This document shows, in pieces, positions 38,401-46,465 of a DNA stretch of 50,014 bases. The DNA is from Thecamonas trahens ATCC 50062 (taxonomy: Eukaryota; Apusozoa; Apusomonadida; Apusomonadidae): positions 257,803-307,816 of the forward strand of contig NW_013657633.1 in NCBI RefSeq assembly GCF_000142905.1, written 5' to 3'. Position 1 is the first letter of the stretch, and every line of letters starts with the position of its first letter. A program made the translations under genes and the position numbers. A model generated the notes under the pieces. It was not told the origin of the DNA, ran no database searches, and was given only the letters and a program-made list of their open reading frames with translations.

Positions 38401-38422
38401 GAAGAAGGAGCTCGGGTCGTAG
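29474..38422 (+). CDS. Giant inversin-like ankyrin-repeat/IQ protein with 2,400-residue helical C-terminus
   Basis: An 8.9-kb frame encodes 2,982 residues from the ATG at 29474, or 2,974 if spliced from the exon at 28848. About 60-475 form roughly 12 ankyrin repeats with textbook GRTPLHWA cores (for example TALHWAVGNNHSALVEKLAR). They end TPLDYCLSEDSEGTAEL, followed by an IQ motif at about 498-512 (AAVTIQAAWRGHATRTHL). The order of ankyrin repeats, TPLDY and IQ matches inversin/nephrocystin-2. The rest is Ala/Glu/Val-rich and predicted mainly alpha-helical. It continues through a Lys/Arg-rich region (about 2740-2860) into a charged single-helix-like end (REEERLRAKAKAAREEELER). No catalytic motif. 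Inversin is a ciliary inversin-compartment and Wnt-switch scaffold; a ciliary scaffold role here is inference. Ends 92 bp from a convergent regulator gene. Confidence 0.85.
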   Translation: MADAAVAPRHEPTATAVLQQLRRVVRKLLTVKLFQKGTHFLQLGVHVDINERPEGGDGQESSALDLAWAAFAGNLDDITELVTEASVDINGRDARGRTPLHWACVQSKPEVLQWMLEAGAEFEVADTVDFTPLMLASMHGNVDAVKLLLAAGTDPTRTDQEGFSALHWATSQAHSDIIPLLIAAGADVNERDSKNRTSLMIAAGSGKVRTMMRLLEADADPAMVDAEGHTALHWAVGNNHSALVEKLARKFPDIVNVANDQGNTPLHFAAYEGYLACVSVLVKAGANPAKANVEQCTPLHWAAATGRTRICEILCSANASINAVDVDGRTALQEAALNEHYPTCKILLDGGADPNVADPQGRTVLHFMGASGDVRTIKLFVASGADVDARDAGGGTALHCAAFAGQLDAMKRLVAAKAETNVADAGKRTPLHWAAYRGSEKAVALLLLRGSAKVNPLDDQFKTPLDYCLSEDSEGTAELATKMRNQGARTGSEIATLAAVTIQAAWRGHATRTHLAATAATADSASVSASASADLDASDASMELRSSAAAAFQSAAALSICDASGPLSDVGSASQATSQAASSDDVLPEPASEGAPTAEHSLSDTDSDAADGDAADSDTGTESLREPQTEPATDDELVAAYDDFLAAVVSTDPKQSVEELLEFDGVATVVEALRARGKSAAADALLSTSSISELEAAMLAAVEPLVQPQLTPDAFASAPSARRRELARVLASKLASAGYADAAGALAEQIGEDDTDGESPELEVAFEAGLLALDGAVPAAQELDVRFFRAAGRLRKPTAEAAASDAAALAESGRGIVARLALAGECEGAADLRATLDVIETTKDALTELDDSASSDGLAALLATLRGQVNEAVDIVDAFGGVYYRNNLSAPDAAGRVFPRVAARLALATPDELHDAPLDARLRRAVRVAQDELAGEADDLVEQLDDALADVDMAYAHILSGESPSESEGDLHDALGRLVAAMEDAEACIGKPSDTEAAPESTSELLCALLADRTTSPEAVLTLRDAVLGLASSLSPQSDAASALRATMTRLLAAADAAAESGVPFVENAAAQLVELHRLSHVAAAEREMTLGLPPQEVRARYFGLSPSNGASTDALVGALIGQLDNLARVSGNDAAREVGSVLEGAVRELAQAEKSGNVEARAKAKTRLDAKMMQAAMVCADDVPRVEAMSTEKLLSSLTNARALMAGQWSIDQVTEASAQVRNTVAIVSALVESQAQGRTEFERLAELESSTSRLDAAVDALSHSAPEDVPHAVNMTALALDAVQDQVQAAFMALSGGPLPPDRALSVFLRGSGDGGAPADALHAALSLADAMSSSRADARTGSQRIRRALAMVAAGHHEGHSELAVAVREGALTMRAGAMDAPVVSGVASRLTATLTSSSSSIQDRARASSTLVAALASLEHHLEASATSGFSTGDASAAHCAVREAGVLLASTAVRNPVSDSVVAQVDAAVASALTALGDLPHGMPLGEAYATIEYGTGRLFVAGGQMSHVPASGEVVGSIESAVRSVMQALSTSDAGAASAVRRELAVALRMFSAAASPGSGKSEAEMVLETLEQLEHSVVKAVTGLHMQRWPGDTSMSAEELMALLSRALCVMHAQSQLGPKGSGKHAWTDPDVVVGMRLGVRLLARSMEESGLRPDSVLKAMRKINAALGALVAGGGSLSGRESRVWREFRHLRAALLRALFEARPGRRVGEPEGSSAELSALPAMWEQVRAGAATVPSLVSVSLDGLATKVVLLLEGFLSARDADSLLVSPLDDALAQFQTEYGMVVLRAVPDVQPRPRVDAALGHLSQLVHMALDKLVAAPLPLHAVEEVWHTGSGNRGSAASLQEAEAIMETLGPFSAGSSAAELNEAYAALREAPSSEDAINVFDAAVADRMAAVRLLSVSQLEAGYAAGREALEAADGPLEYVMGEKLKRAVQGMAMRLADAAPRQGDDFADALCGLEAAEAALEGSLQTGGARTEVDAALRALDGAFVQAVAVFSPFGHVSSSSSSLWHMQDRMEAMSALAVSGELGANPKHAGVAADEAEELSVQLGKLLPETDVGRALAAELQAQSELVASALRLGSLAPSEMRSAVGGLDASVHRAVSLLRSDGASATSAEALAFEVSAACSQVQGALAAAGDAETTSSDTAGLLEAVESGLEEVARVVDALESEGAGGSGELSAQVVRVRAAARDADGGELVARVEAAGWREVRGAVEAAVGEIGRRLDAARVEEIGSQLESIVAEAVSRTERVVEAEWRGMDVVEAQVRSLSESCQALTAFAETHAPREAAEDTAAAVAALRQAVSEVSASVAAGAAQPGQPSRPGVKGMQRPEQAKVFLALSEVREATRSVRNEMVASDRSESTLLDALLRCTRLEQDALDAVACESEEAGVAVGAYATALECVANSGAVSSAASAALLETASTLRSGVAGDGDAAEAQSRVAAALEHAGAVVARTVGAAVVARQMAGAVARVKAAKHQVAAEMNAGGQRRPLSLERLLRAADRTNEALTAVSVAAATEVAASSAALDASERVSMIDDGALRKARTRLAAATAAAQLAAGSHALPSSKKVQAVASQLGQAQRAVLALLDSQLKSASEDVALSSIEAQAEMCEQGALSGLSASNLHQATACASGLSGCVAELVARLQALEVPMAPATADKIAGKKVELVQSAHELADATRSLESIARETPSESSGQEHKHKVVVASKRLSNAVTHAMTLSHEALVGLRARESARAQARAAARKRARAARQAFFAARLAHYAALSPSPVASRDGESGKTKRQSRVGASPRTRRLRYVRAKASPGAERLSPRAPALSRARMVAKARALRAREKRWVGVGSSSSPRAGARVYEEVRSERLPRTVYRDGMGVTGYGLTEEERLETVDDAEMRARVRAGREAERAARRELTRSMRSKLSDGRRRAREAHESEARANREAIKREEERLRAKAKAAREEELERKRKKIWQRRMAARKKELGS

Positions 38423-38514
38423 AGCAAGGGGACGATTAACACGTGTGTTTAGATGCTCTGATTGTGACGTTGACGAGGACGACTCGTACGTGATGCTGCG
38501 GATGGCTGCGCGGG

Positions 38515-41500
38515 TCATTGGTTCCAGATAGACGAAGGCGCGGCGGTCGAGTGAGAGTGAGAGGCGTGGCGTGGCGGGCCTGCTGCGCGGAGGGTGTCGA
38601 TGAACGAGGTGTTCATCGAGGAAGAGAGCTTGTCGAGCTCTGGGGCGGGCGGGCGGCGGTGGCGGTGGACGGGTCGCTGCTGAGGCGCGGCGGGGCCAGC
38701 CGGCGGGGTGGGATCTGGGATGGAGGGGACGCGGGAGGCTGAAGAGACACAGCGCGGCAGGGTGACGACGGGCGGGTTGTCCTGGGCGGGCTCGTTCTCG
38801 GCCTCCAGGATTGCGGCAAAGACCACTCGGAGAGCAGGGAGGACGCCAACGTTGAGGTTTGAGGGCGGCGAGTACTCCGTGATGAGGCGGATGCATGACG
38901 CGCGGCGGGCCTTGTCGCCGGTGACCTGGAGGATGAAGGCGGCGGCGGAGAGCGGGAAGAGGAAGGCGTAGGGCGCCATCTGGAAGGCCGACGGGTCTGT
39001 GAGGAGGAGGAGCTCGAGGGCGGCCGAGGCGACCGTGTGCGAGAGCTTGAGCTCGCCCGAGATGTAGGTGCACATGATGACGCACACGGCTGCGACGGCG
39101 ACCTTGAGGGCCGTAAAGGCACCATAGGCGGTCTGCTCGGGTGGGAGGGTACGTGCGTCTTCGACAGCAAGGCGCTGGATGCGGACCATGCGGAGGGCTG
39201 CGGCAGTGAGACGCGAGCGGGTGGCTTCATCGCGGGCAGTCTGCTCGGGCGAGGGGTCGGACGGCCGAGCGACGGCGGAGCGGGAGCATGTTGCGAGCAT
39301 GGTCATGAGGCAGCGCTGCAGCGAGTCGATGCCCTGGTCGCGGGTCCACGAGTCGAGGACGGTGATGGACGGGTCGACGAGGTACTGGCAGATGAGCATG
39401 AGGATGGCGTCGAGACGCGGGAGCTGTGGCGGGCGGGCGATGCTTGCTTCTGCGGCGGCGAGGACGGCGTTGCGGACGGGGGCGACGAGTTTTGAGACGA
39501 CGGCGGCATTGAGCGGAATGTAGGACGGTAGCGGGCCTGTGTGGTTGTGCGGTAGGCATGCGGTGCGGATGTCGTCGTCGGTAAAGTCGTCGGCCGGATC
39601 GAGCGGGAGCGGAAAGTCGCGTGTTGCGGCGATGAGCGGGAGCTCGTAGTGGGCGTAGACGCGGTAGAAGATGGAGCGAGTCGATGGCGTCCACACTTCC
39701 TCTCCTGAGGGCGGCGGCTGGGAGAAGGCCTGCGGGGCGACCTGGTCCGGGGCGGCCAGGAGGAGACACGAGGCACGAGCGCGGTTGCGGAGCTTGGTGA
39801 GGAGGGTGTCTGCGGCGCGGAGGTGGTATGAAGCGCGGACGTTGGTCCGGCCAACAAAGAAGATGTAGAGGAGCATGTGGAAGCCGGCGACTTCCTGGGT
39901 CTCGACGTCGTAGAGCTGGCCAATGAGAGGGCGGGTCTGCTCGATGAGGCGGTCTGCGAGGTTGGGTGCGAGCGAGGAGACGCCGATGGCAACGATGCCA
40001 AGTAGCTGACCGCGGAGAACGGGCGAGAGCGAGTGGAAGTCTATGGTGCCAGAGAGGAGGCCGTTGATGGCGGCGTCGAACGGGTCACGCGACGGGATGT
40101 GGGAGATGAACATGTTGATAAAGTTGAAGAAAATGTCAATTCCGGTGCGCATCAGCGACGCGTCGAGCTGCGAAAAGTCGAGGATTGGGTTGGTGTGGAG
40201 GCCGTAGCGAGGGGGCGAGCGCGCGGATCGAGGCCGCGAGCGCGCTTGACGGGCGGGCCATAGGTAGCGAGCGTTGTCGCGCCGGCCCTCTCGGGCACAC
40301 CGGTACTGTTGGGGTTGGCGGTTGCGGCAGGGCCACAAGTGCTGCCGCTGTTGCCGTCATCGTCGCTGCGGGCGCGCTTGGCGCCCGGAACGATGGGCGA
40401 CATGGGCGAAGTCGGGTCGTCGGGAGTGGAGGAGGCCGAGGTCGAAGTATGCGGCGAGAGCGAGAGGACAGGGCCTGGCTGAGGTGAGGGACCGGGGCAG
40501 ACCGGAAGCGTGGAGGGGAGGAGGATGTCGGGCAGGGCATCGTGCTGTGCCGAGCCTGCCGAGGAGGGCGGCGAGTTGAGGGCATCACCGAAGTTCATGT
40601 TGAGGAGTGACTTGATGGTTGAATCGGGCGAGGGCGGGACGTAGTCGAGCATGGCCGACGGGGTAACGTCGAGGGGGCACAGCGTCGACGGCAAGGCGCG
40701 TGAGGCGAGGAGCGAGTTCGAGGAGGCCGATGCCGGCGTCGACGAGGGCATGGCGTCGGCAGATGTCGCCGACGACAACAGGTGCGGCTGCGAGCGAGAG
40801 GACATGAGCGTGGACGATGCCGGGAAGATTAAGGCATTCATGGTGAGGTCGTCGAGCGAGTTTTGGGCATTGAGCAAGGCAGCAGGTGCCGAGTGCGGGA
40901 CGGCAGCAAAGTTGGTGGGCGCCGAGGACGGCGGGTAGAAGTACTGCATGGAGACGCCGAGGTCGGGAATGGACGGCATGGGCACGTCGCGGTAGGAGAC
41001 GCTCGCGCGGTGGCCGCTAGAGGTGGCGGGATGGTAGGCGGAGCGGGCAGCCGAGGAAGCCGATGGCGTTGGGCCCGAGGTGGAGGACTCCGAGGTAGCC
41101 GAGGAAACCGAAGGCGCCGACGTTGGGTGGGCATGGTGGTGATGGCGGGCGATGTATGGCGGAGAGGGGTCTGTGGGTGATGTCGTCGCCGACGACGACG
41201 AGTAGGCGACGGCCGAGTAGGGTACGGCCGAGTAAGCGGCGGCCGAGGGCGAGGACAAGTTGTGGGGGTGATGATGGACACGATGATGACCACGAGTGGC
41301 GATGGAAGAGGAGAGCATCTCTGTTGCAGCCAAGGAGGAGGAGGAGTGATGATTGAGGTGGTTGATGCTGGGCGAGTTTCTGATGCTTGGCACCGAGTTG
41401 ATGGTGTTGTTCATGTTCCTGTTCTTGTTCTTGTTGGAGCTGGTTTTGCCAGTGGTGGTGGAGCTGGAGTGACGCTGCTTCTTGGCAGCTTGATTAGCCT

Positions 41501-41651
41501 TGCGACCAAAGGGCAAGTTATACGTGCAAGTCCGCTTGGTGCGAAGACAGCGCGAGCACGGGAGGGTAAAGTCGCACTTGCGCTTGTTCGACTTGCAAAC
41601 ATCACAAGCACGCCGCGGTCCTGGCGGGTACTCGAGCTTCTTGTTCTCCAT
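38515..41651 (-). CDS. Zn2Cys6 (GAL4-type) transcription regulator, apparent 1-base frameshift
   Basis: Starts MENKKLEYPPGPRRACDVCK. The cysteine spacing C-x2-C-x6-C-x5-C-x2-C-x6-C (residues about 16-42), followed by basic residues, is a complete binuclear zinc cluster DNA-binding domain. A long Ser/Asn/His/Pro-rich region follows. At a C5 run (plus-strand 40211-40215) the frame must shift by one base, after which YGLHTNPILDFSQLDASLM and a largely helical, hydrophobic about 550-residue domain follow to the stop at 38515. The second domain resembles the regulatory domain usually paired with this finger. With one base added the protein is 1,045 residues. It would bind CGG-type half-sites in the nucleus; the target is unknown. 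A homopolymer undercall is the simplest explanation of the break. Confidence 0.82.
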
Positions 41652-42252
41652 CTTACCAAGCTATAAGCTGTAGCCTTCGGTAAGCCAACGAGCTATCCCC
41701 TTTGTACGCCTGTCCAACGTGCGCAAGGAGAAGGATGGATGGGATGGCGGCGAAATAGCTTTTTTTTCTTCTCACTCGATGCCCCCGCGCGTTTTTCGCT
41801 AGTAACAGGACCTGGATGACAGCAAGGCAATGAACGTAGTTGTTGCTCAGACCGGAGAGGGTGGCGTGTGTGGAGGAGGAGGAGGAGGAGGGGGGGGGAA
41901 GTATGTGGGGTTGAGAGGGGAGAGTGATTGAGTGATGAGGGTATGGGTGTGGAGAGGAGGTGTAGGGTTGGTGGGGTGGAAGGTGGGTGAGGAGGGTGGA
42001 CGGTGGTGGGGGAGAGTGGGGTGGCTATGCTGCGTGTGTCCGGTGCTCGACTTGTGCGCTGCGTGGGGTTGGCTGCTTTGGGTGCGCGTGAATCGGTGCT
42101 ATAGAACAAAAAATATGGCAAAGGCGCAAAAAGTATGCCGTTGAAAATCAGGTGATGAGATGGGTATTGATGGTGGCGGAGCGGAGGAGTGAAGTGATCT
42201 GCACGTGAGGTGCGGGGGTTGGGGGGGTGGGGGGTGGTAATATTTTTTTTGT
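41652..42252. other. Intergenic, low-complexity G-rich
   Basis: 600 bp upstream of the Zn2Cys6 gene. Contains GGA repeats and a G9 run at about 41874-41898, T-runs at 41760-41768 and 42242-42250, and GGTGGGG-type sequence at 41930-42020. No coding bias in any frame. Likely the promoter of the regulator plus the 3' end of the next minus-strand gene. Confidence 0.45.
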
Positions 42253-42700
42253 TCAGCTGGCGGTTTCGGCCAGAAGCGCATCGATAGAGGCGATGAGGTC
42301 GGCGTTGGTCGAGGCCGAGGCGGTGGCGAGCGAGTCGACGGACGAGGGCAGCTTTGCAGAGAGCTGGGCAGCGACGACGCGGGTCATGCACAGGGCGCCG
42401 TCGATGGCGGCGACAGCGCGATGGGCGGTGATGCCTGCGGACGCAATCTGTGCGCGGCGGGCAGGCGAGGCGTGAGCCCACGAGGCGTAGTTGGCGGTGG
42501 TGGCGACGGCAGACGGGGCGGTGAGAGCGGCAGCGACACGCTCGTGGACACGTGTGCCGTCGGGGGTGATGATGGTGGCGGTGGTGAGGGCAGCGTCTAT
42601 CTCGACGAGGGTGCGGTCGCGGTTGGCGTGGTGGAGCTGTGGTCGTCGGCTAGGAATCGGGAGGACGAGCCACTTGTCACGGGACGACCGGCAGAGCCAT
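42253..42700 (-). CDS. Short uncharacterised alanine-rich protein, 5' end uncertain
   Basis: From TGA at 42253-42255 back to about 42649 the minus strand has an open frame with almost every codon ending in C or G. It encodes TLVEIDAALTTATIITPDG, a middle NYASWAHASPARRAQIAS and the end LIASIDALLAETAS. There is no ATG near its start. One model removes a 31-nt GT-AG interval (42680-42650) and begins MALPVVP at 42700, giving 138 residues with matching phase. Its ATG would then overlap the RPF1 ATG on the other strand in the palindrome CCATGG. Alternatively an exon lies further upstream, antisense to RPF1. The product is a small helical protein of unknown function. The coding signal is firm; the 5' structure is not. 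Confidence 0.6.
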
Positions 42701-43906
42701 GGATCCCCACGATATCAAGAATAAGCACAAGCGGTCTGCTGTTTTCCAGCGACTCAAGAAGGAGAAGAAGAAGGCACAGCGCGAGGGACGGCGGAAGAGA
42801 AAGGCCGAAGCGGATGCACTTGGCGATGCTGTACGTAATATGAAAGTGGTCTCGTGTGCGCATTATGAATGACGATGATGAGAATGAGAATGAGGATGAT
42901 GACGACATTGGTCGTCGTCGTTGCTCCCGTCTTCTGGCCGAGAGCTCATCCATCTTTGGCTCTTCCCCCATCATTGCTAAGCGAAAGGGGGGGGTGGCGG
43001 GGGGATGGCGGTAGGGATTGGTGGATGGAGAAGGGACTGTGGAAGAGGGAGTAGTGTAGGGGTATACTCATGGGCATGGGTTTGGTGTGGGCATGGGAAT
43101 GTGGCTGGTGCTGTTGTGGTGTGGGTGGGGACGGTGAGGGCGGGTAGGCGCCGCCAAAGAAGATGCCGCGGACGCTGGAGAGCATGAGGCCAAAGGATGA
43201 GACGACGGTGAAGGAGGACGATGAAGAGGTGATGGACGATGTGAACTTTGATGCGTTTGCAGCACACTTTCGTGGAGAAAAAGAGGCTCGGCTGCTGTTT
43301 ACCACCTCGCCTAACCCGTCCAGGAGCATTCTGCCGATGGTGAGAAACATCATGGAGGTCTTCCCGCGGACTCGGTTTGTCTCCCGCCGCAACTATCGGA
43401 TCAAGGAGATGGTGCAGCACGCATCGAACCGCGGGTACACCAACCTCATCATTATGCAGGAGCACGCCAAGAAGCTTTCCGGGATTTACGTCATTCACCT
43501 GCCCGAGGGCCCGACGGCGTACTTTAAGCTCACCTCGTTTACGCACACCAAGCACATCCCGGGCCACGGCAAGCTCACCAAGCACAAGCCCGAGATGATT
43601 CTCAACAACTTTACCACCCGGCTCGGCATGACCGTCGGCCGCTTGCTCGGATCGCTTCTGCCCACGGCGCCCGAGTTCCACGGCCGCCGGGTGGTGACCT
43701 TCCACAACCAGCGCGACTTTATCTTCTTCCGCCACCATCGGTACATCTTTGAGTCTGGCAAGAAGGTCCGCATGCAGGAGCTCGGCCCGCGCTTCACACT
43801 CAAGCTCCGGTGGCTGCAGGATGGCACGTTTGACACCAAGCACGGCGAGTACGAGTGGGTGTGGAAGAAGGATCTGCACAACTCGCGCAAGACGTTTGTC
43901 CTCTGA
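42699..43906 (+). CDS. RPF1: Ribosome production factor 1 (Brix domain), two exons
   Basis: Spliced from 42699-42830 and 43148-43906, giving 296 residues. Exon 1 (MDPHDIKNKHKRSAVFQRLK ending ALGDA) reaches a GTACGT donor in phase 0. Exon 2 follows GGGTAG and resumes APPKKMPRTLE. The join reproduces the conserved ALGD-APP-PRT-E region of RPF1. The Brix domain (about 95-290) includes LLFTTSPNPSRS, LPEGPTAYFKLTS, ILNNFTTRLG, FHNQRDFIFFRHHRYIF and ELGPRFTLKLR, the last part being the sigma70-like RNA-binding motif. RPF1 acts in the nucleolus in ITS/5.8S-25S pre-rRNA processing and 60S assembly. Human RPF1 is 349 residues; the shorter length here comes from the N-terminus. Converges on MTHFR, 59 bp between stops. 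Confidence 0.95.
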
Positions 43907-43965
43907 GAAGAGCGTAAAAACCATGGCGTGGCAAGAGCGGCTGTGTTTACACGATCAGATGCAGC

Positions 43966-46465
43966 TTAGCTGGACGGTGCAGCAGCGAGCGCGTCTGGAG
44001 TGAGAAGCTCGCGGAAGACGGCAAAGATGTCGCCGTTGACGTAGTCGTTGTCGACAATGTTGATGAGGTAGTAGTTGTCGTGGACCGACTGGATGAGAGC
44101 GGCCGAGGGCGAGCCATCGGCGTAGAGGCGCTTCCAGCGCGAGAGCCAGAGCTTAAAGGCCTCATCCTTCCACTGGTAGAAGGCGTCGACGTCGACGACG
44201 GTCGGCTGGATGATCTCCTTGGCCGGGAAGACGCCCCATGTGACGGCGACGGCGCCCTGGGTCTTGACGTTGGTGTGCAGGTCGTCCGAGGCGGCGTTGA
44301 GGGCATGGTACTGGAGCGTCGGGTACTTGGGCATGAGGGCCTCGAGGGCGGCGAGGACGGTGGGCGAGACAAATGCCTCAATGTAGGCCTTCTGGTAGAC
44401 ATATCCGCCCGAGCCGCCCCAGCCGTGGACGGGGTCGTCGGACGAGAGGCCGTTAACAGCCGGCTGCGAGTTGATGGTAAAGACGCCGGCGCGGTTGAGG
44501 GCAATGAGGTCGTCAGCAATGACGGTGGTCTCGTCGGCGAGCGCGTCCGAGATCCACGGCAGGGCACGGATGCGGCCCTCGCAAAAGGCGACAAAGACGG
44601 CAGCGAGGTCGGCGATGGTCTTGGGCGCCTCGCCCCACATGGCGCGGTGCTCGTCGACCTTGAAGGCAGGCTCGAGGTGGAAGAGGTGGTAGTCGGAGAT
44701 CTCGCCAAAGGCAGGCGACGAGGAGTCGCCCCACCGCCCGTTGGGAAAGTCGTCCCACTCGGACGTCCGCAGCAGGTACGATTCGGGCCGGTTCGACCAG
44801 AAGATGGGCCGCACGTCCTCGACGGCGCGCTTCGGCACAGTGTTGATGCACTTCCACGGCAGCTCGCGCGGCGGCGGGCAGACAAGCTCGAGGGCCTCGA
44901 CAATCTGCGAGGTGGCGACCTCACGGTTGAGGGTGTAAAAGTGGACGCCCGACACGCCGCCGGCCCACAGCTCCTGGATCATTTCGACTGCCTTGGTCAC
45001 GCCAAAGTCACGGACAGCGCGGTCGTCGTTCTTCACCGCCTCGACGGCTTCGGTGATCTCGACCGGGATGGGCGTGGATGCCATCTTGGAGAGGTGCCGC
45101 AGCGAGGCGTACGACTGGATGGGCAAGAGGCCCGGAACGATGGGCACGTTGATGCCGCGGGCGACACAGTCGTCGCGGAACTTGAGAAAGATGGCGGCGT
45201 CAAAGAAGAGCTGCGTCACCACAAAGTCGGCACCAGCGTCGACCTTGGCCTTGAGGTTGTCCAGATCGGCCTCGTACGACTCGGCCTCGGGGTGGCCCGA
45301 CGGGTAGCCGGCGACGGCAATGCCAAAGTAGTCGCCGTGCTCCTCGCGGATGAGCCGCACCAGGTCGGCTGCGTACCGCAGCTGTGTGTCTGCCGCCGTC
45401 CACTCCTCGCTCCCGTCAGCCGGGTCTCCGCGCAGCGCGAGAATGTTCTGGATCCCGGCCTTGCGCGCCTCCTTCAGCGCCTCCTTGACCGACTCAACCG
45501 ACTGGTTGGTGCATGTCAGATGCATCATCGTCTCCACGCCTACGTACGACTGGGCGCCCTGGGCGATGACCTGCGTCCGCTGCGCAGTCTTGCCACCTGC
45601 GCCCCATGTGATGTCCAAGAACAGCGGGCCAAGCTGCGACATCCGCTGCAGCCTGTTTCTCCATCAGGGGGCGAGGGTCCGAGGGTCCATGGTGTGGCGG
45701 GCGCGCGAGCGTTTGTCGAGGGGGCGGGCGTCCGAGGGTCCATGGTGTAGCAAGCACCATCAAGGGGTCATCGAGGAGCGAGCGTCCATTTCGAAGGATT
45801 CGAACCGTTCACGAAGTCCACCACCAGCACAACCAGCACCGCCACGGCCACGGCCACCACGCCGAGTCGTGGCGTCGAGTTGACGGCCGCCCACAGGTCG
45901 CGTACCAACCACGAGAGGACGGGAGACGAAGCAAAGTGCAAGAGTAAGTATGGTTGCCGAGTTTGAGTATGGTGAGGAAGGCTCACATGAGGTATATGGG
46001 TTGTGCTTGGGGTCGGCGCGCCAAGAACTCGCCACGTCGACGAATGAGGATGGCGCAAGCCGAAGCCGCACAGCCGACCTCGCCTTCCCAGCGCTCTGCC
46101 AGCAATAGCACCACCATCTAGAGCACCAAACATCACTACCGGGTACCTCTTCAAAGGATGCATGCCATACTCGTGTTTGGCCTACAGAACACGGCTCAAC
46201 TAGTTGGTAGGTGGCTAGAAAGGGGAAGGGGAAGGGGAAGGGGGAAGGGGGGGGGGAGGACGCGGGATGAACGTGGTTTGACACATCCAAAAACCGTTGT
46301 GGCAGAGAGGGGGGAGGAGGAGGAGGAGGAGGAGGAGGAGGAGGGGGGTACGTACCGTGCGAGTAGGTTGGCACAACCAGCATCAGTGCGGGGAGGGAAG
46401 AACTCAAGTGAGAAGTACTTCTCATTGGCCTCTTCCTTGGCACGGATCTTCTCGATGATCTTCAT
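43966..46465 (-). CDS. MTHFR: Methylenetetrahydrofolate reductase, two exons
   Basis: Spliced from 46356-46465 and 43966-45652, giving 598 residues. Exon 1 encodes MKIIEKIRAKEEANEKYF then SLEFFPPRTDAGCANLLA and ends at donor GTACGT. Exon 2 begins after AACAG in matching phase 2 with LQRMSQLGPLFLDITWGAGG. The SLEFFPPRT glutamate is the family's catalytic acid. Further signatures are HLTCTN, NILALRGDP, FGIAVAGYPSGHPE, FVVTQLFFD and PGLLPIQSYA in the FAD-binding barrel (about 1-300). The eukaryotic regulatory domain, with WDDFPNGRWGDSSSPAFGE and DYHLFHL, binds S-adenosylmethionine. It reduces 5,10-methylene-THF to 5-methyl-THF for methionine synthesis in the cytosol, and is expected to be inhibited by S-adenosylmethionine. 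The 703-nt intron starts with a C-tract and CTC repeats in the transcript. Confidence 0.96.
45653..46355 (-). other. MTHFR intron with CTC repeat and duplicated 18-mer
   Basis: The donor GTACGTACCCCCC runs straight into a (CTC)n array of about ten units (plus-strand GGA repeat 46314-46342). An 18-bp direct repeat, TCCGAGGGTCCATGGTGT, occurs at 45678-45695 and 45731-45748 near the acceptor. A C-rich tract lies around 46220-46260. No independent gene is convincing inside. Confidence 0.75.

Noticed and set aside
44080-45750. Plus-strand open frame of about 556 codons opposite MTHFR
   Set aside because: Antisense shadow; MTHFR homology is on the minus strand.
45785-45815. GGTTCGAATCC-like sequence on the minus strand, as in a tRNA T-arm
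   Set aside because: The 5-bp T-stem does not pair and no D-arm, anticodon arm or acceptor stem could be assembled around it.
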